A stretch of DNA of 39,405 nt from positions 1 to 39,405 of the forward strand of contig NZ_VZAD01000064.1 in assembly GCF_009495355.1 (NCBI RefSeq), given 5' to 3'. Source of the stretch: Segatella copri. GTDB taxonomy: Bacteria; Bacteroidota; Bacteroidia; Bacteroidales; Bacteroidaceae. The position numbers and the translations under genes were made by a program. Shown here in pieces: positions 1 through 6,654 of the stretch (positions within the stretch are counted from its first letter, which is position 1; each line of letters opens with the position of its first letter). A model generated the notes under the pieces. The model searched no databases. It was not told where the DNA came from and worked only from the letters and a program-made list of their open reading frames with translations.

Positions 1-49
1 ACCTGCGACTGGAGTTAAACCAGTTAGGTTAGTGTCATGCCCGACACAC

Positions 50-82
50 AAAAAAAGACCGAGTGCATCACTACACTCGGCC
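50..82 (-). terminator. Intrinsic terminator of ffh-folD
   Basis: On the minus strand a nine-pair stem (one G-U pair) reads GGCCGAGTG, an eight-base loop, then CACTCGGTC, followed directly by a run of T. It lies about 40 bases after the folD stop, as expected for the end of this transcript. Bases 1-49 hold no gene I can support; a small hairpin GTGTC-ATGCCC-GACAC is at 32-47. Confidence 0.85.
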
Positions 83-121
83 TCCAACAAATTAGAGAGT
101 TATAAAAAATCAAGTATATTG

Positions 122-1000
122 CTACTTGTAGAATTCCTTCTTTCCTGCAGCCAATGTATTCTTCATCAGCGAGCAGATGGTCATAGGACCTACACCACCA
201 GGAACAGGGGTGATATAAGAGCAACGCTCTGCAACCTCGTCAAATTTGACATCACCATTCAGACGGAAGCCACTCTTACGGGTAGCATCAGGCACGCGGG
301 TTGTACCAACATCTATCACCACAGCTCCCTCTTTCACCATATCGGCTGTAACGAAGTTGGGCTTTCCGATAGCTGCAATGATGATGTCCGCCTCACGGCA
401 TTCCTCTTTCAGGTTGGCAGAGTGAGAATGGCAAACCGTTACGGTAGCATCACCCCACTGTTTCTGCATCATGAGTTGCGCCATAGGCTTGCCCACGATG
501 TTGCTTCTGCCAAGCACTACACACTTCTTGCCACTGGTAGGAATATGATAATGCTGCAACAGGGTAAGAATACCCAACGGAGTGGCAGAGATGAAACAAG
601 GCAGACCTATAGCCATGCGACCTACATTGATGGGATGAAAACCGTCCACATCCTTGCGATAATCAATGGCCATGATGATTTTCTGCTCGTCAATATGGGC
701 AGGAAGAGGCAGTTGCACGATGAAGCCATCTACATCTTCATCCTTGTTCAGCTTGTCCACACAGGCCAACAACTCTTCCTCGGTCACGTCGTCCTCGTAA
801 CGAATAAGGGTCGACTTGAATCCACACTTTTCACAGGCAAGCACCTTATTCTTGACATAGGTCTCGCTGCCTCCGTCATGTCCTACGAGTACAGCAGCCA
901 GGTGTGGCTGTTTTCCTCCGTTGGCAATAATTTGTGCCACCTCTTCGGCTATCTGCTCCTTAATGGCATTTGCCGTAGCCTTTCCGTCTATCAGTTGCAT
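122..1000 (-). CDS. folD: Bifunctional methylenetetrahydrofolate dehydrogenase / methenyltetrahydrofolate cyclohydrolase
   Basis: FolD interconverts 5,10-methylene-THF and 10-formyl-THF with NADP in the cytoplasm, supplying one-carbon units for purines and formyl-Met. The 292-residue product has the usual FolD length. Visible motifs are YVKNK at 48-52 with the catalytic lysine, [14 protein letters not shown] near 90-103, the Rossmann signature GRSNIVGKP at 164-172, and [10 protein letters not shown] near the C-terminus. I start at the ATG giving [10 protein letters not shown] because family homology begins there; the frame stays open 39 bases further upstream, but that extension would overlap the ffh stop and has no family similarity. 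It follows ffh by 35 bases with no terminator between, so the two are probably co-transcribed. Confidence 0.97.
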   Translation of the reverse strand: MQLIDGKATANAIKEQIAEEVAQIIANGGKQPHLAAVLVGHDGGSETYVKNKVLACEKCGFKSTLIRYEDDVTEEELLACVDKLNKDEDVDGFIVQLPLPAHIDEQKIIMAIDYRKDVDGFHPINVGRMAIGLPCFISATPLGILTLLQHYHIPTSGKKCVVLGRSNIVGKPMAQLMMQKQWGDATVTVCHSHSANLKEECREADIIIAAIGKPNFVTADMVKEGAVVIDVGTTRVPDATRKSGFRLNGDVKFDEVAERCSYITPVPGGVGPMTICSLMKNTLAAGKKEFYK

Positions 1001-1035
1001 TTCATTCAATATTAAATAATCAATGTTATGTGTTA

Positions 1036-2397
1036 TCACATTCCTGGCATCTTTGGCATACCGGGCATTCCCTTCATACCCTTCATGCGGCTCATCATGC
1101 CTGCCATTCCGCCACCAGTCATCATCTGCATCATCTTGCGGGTCTGGTCGAACTGCTTGATCAGCTTGTTCACCTCCTGGATATTGGTACCCGAGCCCTT
1201 GGCGATACGCTGACGACGGCTGGTATTGAGGATACCTGGGTTAGAACGCTCCTTAGGAGTCATACTCTGAATGATAGCCTCAACGCTCTTGAATGCATCA
1301 TCAGGAATATCCACATCACGGATGGCCTTGCCTAAACCAGGAATCATACCAGCCAAATCCTTGATATTACCCATCTTCTTGATTTGCTGTATCTGAGCAT
1401 AGAAGTCGTTGAAGTCAAACTGATTCTTGCGAATCTTCTTCTCCAGTTTCTTTGCCTCCTCAAGGTCGAACTGCTCCTGAGCACGCTCTACCAACGAAAC
1501 CACGTCACCCATACCGAGAATACGGTCGGCCATACGGGCAGGGTGGAACACGTCGATAGCCTCCATCTTCTCGCCAGTACCGATAAACTTGATAGGCTTG
1601 GTCACCACAGTGCGGATACTGAGAGCAGCACCACCACGGGTATCACCATCAAGCTTGGTAAGAACCACGCCATTGAAATCAAGACGGTCGTTAAACTCCT
1701 TGGCTGTATTGACAGCATCCTGACCAGTCATCGAGTCAACTACGAAGAGAGTCTCGTCGGGACGAAGATGATTCTTTAGACCGCTGATCTCGTTCATCAT
1801 CTGCTCGTCAATGGCCAGACGACCGGCAGTATCCACGATGACAACATCGTTGCCATTGGTCTTAGCCTGCTGGATGGCATGGTCGGCAATGACACAAACA
1901 TCCTTGCTCTCAGGCTCACTGTATACAGGAACACCCACTTGCTCTCCTACCACCTTCAACTGGTCGATAGCAGCAGGACGATAAACGTCGCAGGCCACGA
2001 GCAATGGCTTCTTGCCCTTCTTGGTCTTGAGCATATTGGCAAGCTTTCCACTGAAGGTGGTCTTACCCGAACCCTGCAGACCACTCATCAGGATGATGGC
2101 AGGATGACCTTCGAGCTTCAGAGGAGCTTCCTCGCCTCCCATCAACTCAGCCAGCTCGTCGTGAACCAGCTTTACCATCAACTGACCAGGCTTTACAGCC
2201 GTAAGCACATTCATACCAAGTGCCTTTTCCTTCACCTTGTTGGTGAATTCCTTAGCTACCTTGAAGTTGACGTCGGCGTCGAGCAAAGCACGGCGTACGT
2301 CCTTCATGGTCTCGGCCACATTGATTTCGGTTATCTTACCCTCACCCTTCAGAATCTTGAAGGATCGTTCCAGTCTATCACTTAAATTTTCAAACAT
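1036..2397 (-). CDS. ffh: Signal recognition particle protein Ffh
   Basis: This is the SRP54-type GTPase that binds signal sequences of nascent membrane proteins with 4.5S RNA and docks at FtsY. The 453 residues show the N-domain helical bundle (1-95), the G domain with P-loop GLQGSGKT (106-113), DTAGR (189-193) and TKLDGD (247-252), and a methionine-rich M domain from about 295. The C-terminal tail is extremely rich in Met, Gly and Lys (MGM/MKGM/MPGM-type repeats), as in other Bacteroidetes Ffh. The start [10 protein letters not shown] matches the family. It leads a two-gene unit with folD. Confidence 0.98.
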   Translation of the reverse strand: MFENLSDRLERSFKILKGEGKITEINVAETMKDVRRALLDADVNFKVAKEFTNKVKEKALGMNVLTAVKPGQLMVKLVHDELAELMGGEEAPLKLEGHPAIILMSGLQGSGKTTFSGKLANMLKTKKGKKPLLVACDVYRPAAIDQLKVVGEQVGVPVYSEPESKDVCVIADHAIQQAKTNGNDVVIVDTAGRLAIDEQMMNEISGLKNHLRPDETLFVVDSMTGQDAVNTAKEFNDRLDFNGVVLTKLDGDTRGGAALSIRTVVTKPIKFIGTGEKMEAIDVFHPARMADRILGMGDVVSLVERAQEQFDLEEAKKLEKKIRKNQFDFNDFYAQIQQIKKMGNIKDLAGMIPGLGKAIRDVDIPDDAFKSVEAIIQSMTPKERSNPGILNTSRRQRIAKGSGTNIQEVNKLIKQFDQTRKMMQMMTGGGMAGMMSRMKGMKGMPGMPKMPGM

Positions 2398-2423
2398 TTT
2401 AAATTCTTTTTTTATTTTGGCTG

Positions 2424-2431
2424 CAAAGTTA
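2424..2431 (-). promoter_or_regulatory. Promoter -7 element of ffh
   Basis: The minus strand reads TAACTTTG, a match to the Bacteroidetes sigma -7 consensus TAnnTTTG, 26 bases before the ffh ATG. No clear TTTG -33 element is seen at the expected spacing. Confidence 0.65.
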
Positions 2432-2485
2432 CGAAAATAATTCCGAAAACCCTATATTAGTAACCAAAAAAGCACGTCAAATCTG

Positions 2486-3277
2486 TCACTTTAGGATACT
2501 TACCGACTGTTCTACCGACACGCGTACCTTTTTTGACGATTTTTCATCATTTACAGGAAGCGGCTCCTTCCCTTGTTCCTTGTTTTTTCCTTTACCTTGT
2601 TCCTTGCCGGGATTCTTTTCCGGCACATTGCCTTGCCCATTTCTTTCTCCTGCAGCTTTTGCCTTTTCTGCATCAGATGCAGTGGCAGGTTGCTGGCGAG
2701 GTTCTATAGGCTCCACGCTCGACTTCATCATACTGCCGTTAGCCTGATATTTTTTCCCTGTGGCCTTCTCGTAGGCAGCCACAATGGGGTCTTTGCGATC
2801 CATCTCGCCGAATATCTTTTGAGCCTCTCGAAGGTGCTTGCTGTCACGTCTGCCCCTCTTGTCAAGCATCTTGGCCAAGTCGAAGCTCGCTCCGCTGGGA
2901 GCATTTGCCCCACCTATCTCAGCCTGCCGGTGCGCATCATTCTGAATGCCCTTGATGCCAGGCATATTCTCTCCCCATACTTCCACCTCTCTGAGTTGGT
3001 GACTCTGTGGCAGCAGAAACACCGTATCGGGGAGATTCTTCAGATAGATGGTAGTCTTCAGAAAGCCCAGTTTCGTCACCGTAGCACTGTCAAACTGATA
3101 CTTCATGGTCCAGTAACCTCTGTAGTCGGTACGTGCCCAATGATTGTTATCGGTATGAATCAATGCTTCACGCACAGGCACATGGTCTTCGGCATTGGCT
3201 ATGACGCAGGTTTTCTGTGCCCTGACCATTGCCACAGCCCAACATACCAGCACGATCATCAATATAGTCTTCTTCAT
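2486..3277 (-). CDS. Secreted protein with carboxypeptidase-regulatory-like domain
   Basis: The 263-residue product starts with a clear signal peptide (MKKTILMIVLVCWAVAMVRA-Q) and is therefore exported, probably periplasmic or outer-membrane facing. Residues about 24-100 resemble the CarboxypepD_reg-like beta-sandwich found at the N-terminus of Bacteroidetes receptors: a vulnerable-loop pattern with VPVREALIHTDNN, DYRGYW, VTKLGF and a final REVEVWG. The middle is helical and charged. The last 90 residues are low-complexity Lys/Glu/Gly/Asn/Pro (GKEQGKGKNKEQGKE) and probably disordered. No catalytic motif is visible and the role is unknown. It has its own promoter and is not obviously in an operon. 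Confidence 0.85.
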   Translation of the reverse strand: MKKTILMIVLVCWAVAMVRAQKTCVIANAEDHVPVREALIHTDNNHWARTDYRGYWTMKYQFDSATVTKLGFLKTTIYLKNLPDTVFLLPQSHQLREVEVWGENMPGIKGIQNDAHRQAEIGGANAPSGASFDLAKMLDKRGRRDSKHLREAQKIFGEMDRKDPIVAAYEKATGKKYQANGSMMKSSVEPIEPRQQPATASDAEKAKAAGERNGQGNVPEKNPGKEQGKGKNKEQGKEPLPVNDEKSSKKVRVSVEQSVSILK

Positions 3278-3328
3278 TCGTTTTATCTTATTGAACTTCT
3301 ACAACTTACATAAGTTGAGTTATGCCTA

Positions 3329-3360
3329 CAAAAGTAAATAAAAAAATAATATCTCCCAAA
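3329..3360 (-). promoter_or_regulatory. Promoter of the secreted regulatory-domain protein
   Basis: The minus strand reads TTTG (3357-3360), 20 bases, then TACTTTTG (3329-3336), a full match to TTTG-N20-TAnnTTTG. The -33 element lies inside the 3' arm of the terminator of the upstream gltD-like gene, so the two signals physically overlap. Confidence 0.8.
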
Positions 3361-3386
3361 ACCACCAATGAGTTTTGGGAGATATT
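3338..3386 (-). terminator. Intrinsic terminator of the gltD-like gene
   Basis: A perfect 15-pair stem joins 3348-3362 to 3372-3386 with a nine-base loop, and on the minus strand runs into TTATTTTTTTATTT. It lies 25 bases after the stop of the flavoprotein gene. Confidence 0.9.
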
Positions 3387-3410
3387 AATGCGATTTAAAA
3401 GTCTATAACG

Positions 3411-4829
3411 TTATTCTACGTCTGTCGTTCCGCTCTTCTCGATGCGCTTTGCCTCTTCGAGCAACTTGATGGCATCGACATATTGAGCAATACCCTGAGC
3501 CACCTCCTTGGCAGCCTTCATGGCAAGCACCACGGTCTGAGGACGATGAACCACGTCGCCTCCGGCAAACACACCTCTACGGGTGGTCATACCAAAAGGA
3601 CGCTCCACCACCTTGACATAACCTTTCTCGTCAACCTCGATACCTGCAGTAGTAGAGACAATACGGTTGGCAGGACGTGATCCGATGGCCAAGTAGATGC
3701 GGTCGAATTTCTCTACACGCTCACCTTCTGGAGTATTGAGTACACAGCTTCCCAGTCTTCCGTTCTTACCCTTGAGGAAAGCCTCGACAGTAGTTTTCCA
3801 TTCAAACTTGACACCCTCCTTCACAGCCTCATCATACTCACTCTGTATGGCAGGCATCTCTTCCTGTGTCTTGCGATAGAGCACAGTCACATCAGCACCC
3901 AGGCGAATGGCAGTACGTGCAGCATCCATGGCCACATTTCCTCCACCTATCACACCCACCTTCTCTCCATCACGAAGAGGCACCATGTCGCGTGTCAGGG
4001 CTCCCTCGTTATAGGCATTGACATTGTGCAGGAAATAAGTACTCTGGCTCACTCCATGCAACTTGGCACCAGGTGTAGAGTCCATATTCTGAGGTACGCT
4101 GGTTCCTGTTCCCATGAAAATGGCATCGTAGCCAGCACGGAAAAGACTGTCTATAGTCACATTGTTCTCACCCACCATGCAGTTGGTGATAAACTGTACA
4201 CCGAGAGCCTCTATCTTGCTCACCTCAGCACGTACCACGGCCTTGGGCAGTCGATATTCAGGAATACCATACATCAGCACACCACCAGGCTCGGCCTGTC
4301 CTTCGAAGATCGTGACATTAAAGCCCTGACGTGCCAAATCACCAGCAACAGTAAGTCCGGCAGGACCAGAACCGATGACAGCCACACGTCCACGAGTCTT
4401 CTGTGGAAGCTTCTCGCGAGAGAGATTCATCTTGGTATCGAAGTCGGCAACAAACTGCTCCAACTTGCCTATCTGTACAGGTTTTCCCTTCTTGCCCAGC
4501 ACACAGTTGCCCTGGCATTGCTTCTCATGAGGACACACACGTCCACAGATAGCAGGCAGATTGCTCTTGGCATTGATGATAGACATAGCCGCACCCATGT
4601 TACCCATGGAAAGTTCATGCACAAAGTCGGGGATATCATTTCCGATAGGACATCCCTTCTTACATTGTGGCACCTTACAGTGTAAGCACCGCTTGGCTTC
4701 CTCAATAGCCTCACGTGTAGTGAAGCCCTCGTTTACCACCTGGAAACCAGCCACCTGTTCTGTAGCTACAGTTGTTTCTTCTGCTGTTGCCTGCACCTTG
4801 TTATTCTGTTGCTCAATCTGTTCACTCAT
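3411..4829 (-). CDS. gltD: NADPH-dependent glutamate synthase small-subunit-type flavoprotein
   Basis: The protein belongs to the GltD/GltA/NfnB flavoprotein family, which passes electrons from NADPH through FAD to Fe-S clusters. The 472 residues show an N-terminal double-cluster region with cysteines at 48, 51, 56, 60 and 95, 99, 105, 109, an FAD dinucleotide fold GSGPAGL (153-159), and an NADPH fold GGGNVAMDAAR (295-305). The C-terminus carries the GGD FAD contact (AGGDVVHRPQTVV). No large GltB-type subunit lies next to it, so it may be the stand-alone homotetrameric GltA type or part of an Nfn-like pair encoded elsewhere. The first 28 residues are Gln/Glu/Thr-rich and not part of the conserved fold. 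It is monocistronic, with its own promoter and terminator. Confidence 0.88.
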   Translation of the reverse strand: MSEQIEQQNNKVQATAEETTVATEQVAGFQVVNEGFTTREAIEEAKRCLHCKVPQCKKGCPIGNDIPDFVHELSMGNMGAAMSIINAKSNLPAICGRVCPHEKQCQGNCVLGKKGKPVQIGKLEQFVADFDTKMNLSREKLPQKTRGRVAVIGSGPAGLTVAGDLARQGFNVTIFEGQAEPGGVLMYGIPEYRLPKAVVRAEVSKIEALGVQFITNCMVGENNVTIDSLFRAGYDAIFMGTGTSVPQNMDSTPGAKLHGVSQSTYFLHNVNAYNEGALTRDMVPLRDGEKVGVIGGGNVAMDAARTAIRLGADVTVLYRKTQEEMPAIQSEYDEAVKEGVKFEWKTTVEAFLKGKNGRLGSCVLNTPEGERVEKFDRIYLAIGSRPANRIVSTTAGIEVDEKGYVKVVERPFGMTTRRGVFAGGDVVHRPQTVVLAMKAAKEVAQGIAQYVDAIKLLEEAKRIEKSGTTDVE

Positions 4830-4886
4830 AATCTAATCTTTTAATCAGTTGAAAAACAACTTTTATCAAATTGTAGTTTGCGGGTG

Positions 4887-4917
4887 CAAAGTTACAGCAA
4901 ATCGAAGACAAAACAAA
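4887..4917 (-). promoter_or_regulatory. Promoter of the gltD-like gene
   Basis: The minus strand shows TTTG (4914-4917), 19 bases, then TAACTTTG (4887-4894), 58 bases before the ATG. It fits the Bacteroidetes vegetative promoter. Confidence 0.75.
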
Positions 4918-4983
4918 ATAAAAAGTGAACTTTTTGTCGACTATTTAGCCATAAAGCATATGACTTTAACTTCTATAACTTCC

Positions 4984-5040
4984 CTATTTGCGAAACTTCA
5001 GTAAAGCGAAGTTAAGTAAATAAGGTATGTACATTTCCAT
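4984..5040 (-). pseudogene. Vestigial start of a small membrane-protein gene (paralogue of 5864-6196)
   Basis: An 18-codon reading frame encodes MEMYIPYLLNFALLKFRK and then stops. Its first 13 residues mirror MKKYIPYLLKFAFLIF at the start of the 110-residue membrane protein at 5864-6196. The similarity continues into the upstream leader (93-bp duplication). I read it as the leftover 5' end of a lost duplicate. Confidence 0.6.
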
Positions 5041-5098
5041 TTCTGTATATTTTTATACACTACAAATTATATTCTTACAAGTATCAGAGCCACATTTA
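5006..5098. repeat. 93-bp direct repeat, copy 1
   Basis: This segment matches 6162-6255 with three substitutions and one single-base indel. On the minus strand it begins at the TAA stop of the preceding gene, spans a leader, and ends inside the first codons of the next one. Copy 1 is followed only by a vestigial frame. Confidence 0.9.
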
Positions 5099-5536
5099 AT
5101 ATGCCACATAGTAGGTAACTATCATCATGGCTATGGCCTTGGCTATCGTAAGGTAAAACTCTATAATGGCAGAGTCATCCCAATAAGCTATTACAACAAA
5201 GCCAAAGCAATATATGATATAGGTTTTAAAAGCAAATATCATCATTTGGCAAAACCTATCCTTTTCTGATCTCTTAAATCTTTGAAACAGAAAAGCCACA
5301 ACAGGTGGTATAACCAATGCATAGCCTATAAATTCCGTAATGTCATAAGCCCACAAACTTGTATTAGCCATGTGGTAATTAAAAGGATATATACAGGCGA
5401 TTCTGCTACCTGCTTCAGCCGGTTGCCTACTTGCGATAATCAACAAACTTAGGTTAAGGAATAACCATATACTCCAAACCCTCCACACTAATTTTCTATT
5501 GAAAATCATATTGTTTTGCATTTTTTCGAGTTGCAT
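5096..5536 (-). CDS. Small integral membrane protein of unknown function
   Basis: The 146 residues contain about four hydrophobic segments (roughly 18-38, 60-85, 98-118 and 125-145) joined by short basic loops, including FQRFKRSEKDR. I do not recognise the family. The start could be Met1, Met6 (5521) or Met10; Met1 is kept. Its stop codon abuts copy 1 of the 93-bp repeat. It follows the 57-codon gene at 5591-5764 and may share its promoter. Its place among small membrane genes behind a truncated C39 peptidase would fit a bacteriocin immunity role, but only context suggests this. Confidence 0.6.
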   Translation of the reverse strand: MQLEKMQNNMIFNRKLVWRVWSIWLFLNLSLLIIASRQPAEAGSRIACIYPFNYHMANTSLWAYDITEFIGYALVIPPVVAFLFQRFKRSEKDRFCQMMIFAFKTYIIYCFGFVVIAYWDDSAIIEFYLTIAKAIAMMIVTYYVAY

Positions 5537-5590
5537 TTAATGCTTATTATTCAATTAATCCTTTTATAGTAACCATGAAAACTTACCCAA

Positions 5591-5764
5591 TTAATGATAG
5601 TCAAAAAAACTTTTTCTAACATATTCCGTAATGATAATTGAAATTAAAGATGAAAAGAAAATTATTATCAAATTTTCATGATTAAAATCAAATAAAGCAT
5701 ATGCAATAGTTGTAATAACAATTGCTACGAAAAGAATTGAAACAATATAAATTATTTTTTTCAT
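5591..5764 (-). CDS. 57-residue two-helix membrane peptide
   Basis: A complete frame begins with ATG AAA AAA and ends with TAA. The product starts MKKIIYIVSILFVAIVITT, has a first membrane helix (about 4-26), a short polar turn (DFNHEN), a second helix (about 33-50) and a charged end (EYVRKSFFDYH). It is preceded by a good -7 element and a leader identical over 20 bases to that of the barrel gene at 6655-8910, which supports real expression. No family is recognised; it may be an immunity or accessory membrane peptide. Confidence 0.5.
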   Translation of the reverse strand: MKKIIYIVSILFVAIVITTIAYALFDFNHENLIIIFFSSLISIIITEYVRKSFFDYH

Positions 5765-5781
5765 GTTGATGACTTTATTAT

Positions 5782-5801
5782 AAAACGATGGTGCAAAGAT
5801 A
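5782..5801 (-). promoter_or_regulatory. Promoter and leader element shared with the barrel gene
   Basis: The plus strand reads AAAACGATGGTGCAAAGATA, identical over all 20 bases to 8932-8951. On the minus strand it contains TATCTTTG (5794-5801), a -7 element, followed by the initial transcribed bases. It drives the 57-codon gene. Confidence 0.6.
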
Positions 5802-5863
5802 TAAAAATCAGCAATTCTGCCATCCTTATATTAACTCAACTTTCCCCATTTGTGAAAATAGAG

Positions 5864-6196
5864 TTATTGCTTGTGGTCTTTCTGAGAAGAATATTCATAA
5901 TAGAAGTCGAGTAATTGAAACGCCAAAATAATGGTCCACAGCAGCAGGCTATCATAAACGGAATAGTATATGATAAATCCTATCAATGAAATCATCACAT
6001 TATAGATACTGTCTTCGCGAGTATGCTCAAATGCCTTCATCACACTATCGGAAATCCAGCACCAAACAAAACAAACCAAAGGTATTGCCAAGGCTATGAC
6101 TCCCATGCTTATAGCCAGCCATTCATGTTTGATTGCAGGAAAAATTGCAAAAATCAAGAATGCGAATTTAAGTAAATAAGGTATGTACTTTTTCAT
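5864..6196 (-). CDS. Small integral membrane protein of unknown function
   Basis: The 110-residue product begins MKKYIPYLLKFAFLIF and has about four hydrophobic segments (5-20, 26-48, 66-82, 84-98) and a polar tail ending in KDHKQ. I do not recognise it. Its leader and first codons are the 93-bp duplicated module. The second copy downstream keeps only the start, so at least one related gene was lost. As with its neighbours, an immunity-type role is possible from context only. Confidence 0.6.
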   Translation of the reverse strand: MKKYIPYLLKFAFLIFAIFPAIKHEWLAISMGVIALAIPLVCFVWCWISDSVMKAFEHTREDSIYNVMISLIGFIIYYSVYDSLLLWTIILAFQLLDFYYEYSSQKDHKQ

Positions 6197-6255
6197 TTCT
6201 GTATATTTTTATAACACTACAAATTATATTCTTACAAGTATCAGAGCCACATTTA
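6162..6255. repeat. 93-bp direct repeat, copy 2
   Basis: Copy 2 carries the leader and start of the 110-residue membrane protein. It is the intact version of the module whose relic lies at 5006-5098. Confidence 0.9.
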
Positions 6256-6444
6256 GTTGCCCATATTTTCTATATCAGAAATCTCTCTTATCTTGATACT
6301 GCTATGTAAGAACAGCAAAATACCAAATGACATGGCAAATTTAAACAAATTTTCCGAAAGATACAAACAAAAACCGTTTTTATTGATAGTTTTATTTAAT
6401 TTCCAAGTTCCAATTGATTCTTTACCAGCTGAAATCAAGTTCAT
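6253..6444 (-). CDS. Doubtful 63-codon frame
   Basis: The frame encodes a short polar start, one hydrophobic stretch (LFKFAMSFGILLFLHSS) and an acidic end. It overlaps the end of the truncated C39 frame by 23 bases and ends exactly where the 93-bp repeat begins. It may be the 3' remnant of a gene fused to the C39 fragment by deletion. I see no family match. Confidence 0.25.
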   Translation of the reverse strand: MNLISAGKESIGTWKLNKTINKNGFCLYLSENLFKFAMSFGILLFLHSSIKIREISDIENMGN

Positions 6445-6652
6445 TCATGCTTGCCTTGACACAGAGAGTCTTGAGCCCCAGTTTGTTGGCTGCATCATTA
6501 ATGCCTAACAAGGACACACCCTCGTTAGTAGCAAAGCACAACTTCGACAGAAAGTCAAGAGAAAACTTCCTGCCGAAATGCCTGCATATCATCTGCAGAC
6601 AGGCTATGCCGCACTGCATACTGTCGTGCTGAAAAGTAATAGGAAATGACAT
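6422..6652 (-). pseudogene. Truncated C39 peptidase of a bacteriocin ABC exporter
   Basis: The 76 residues match the N-terminal half of the peptidase C39 domain that removes double-glycine leaders in bacteriocin/RiPP ABC exporters. QHDSMQCGIACLQMICRHFG (residues 8-27) carries the catalytic Cys in its usual CGxACL setting, and the EGVSLLGINDAANKLGLKT stretch follows. The frame stops at ELDFSW, before the catalytic His-Asp part, and no transmembrane or nucleotide-binding domain follows. It therefore cannot be an active peptidase. It starts two bases after the stop of the barrel gene, so it was translationally coupled. Confidence 0.75.
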
Positions 6653-6654
6653 TT

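Noticed and set aside
1..49. Possible end of a tRNA or small RNA
   Set aside because: No cloverleaf or conserved RNA pattern can be drawn in the short piece available.
32..1015. Long plus-strand frame opposite folD
   Set aside because: It is the antisense shadow of folD; the minus strand has all FolD motifs and the product here resembles nothing.
1001..1039. Upstream extension of folD
   Set aside because: The 13 extra residues overlap the ffh stop and are not part of the FolD family.
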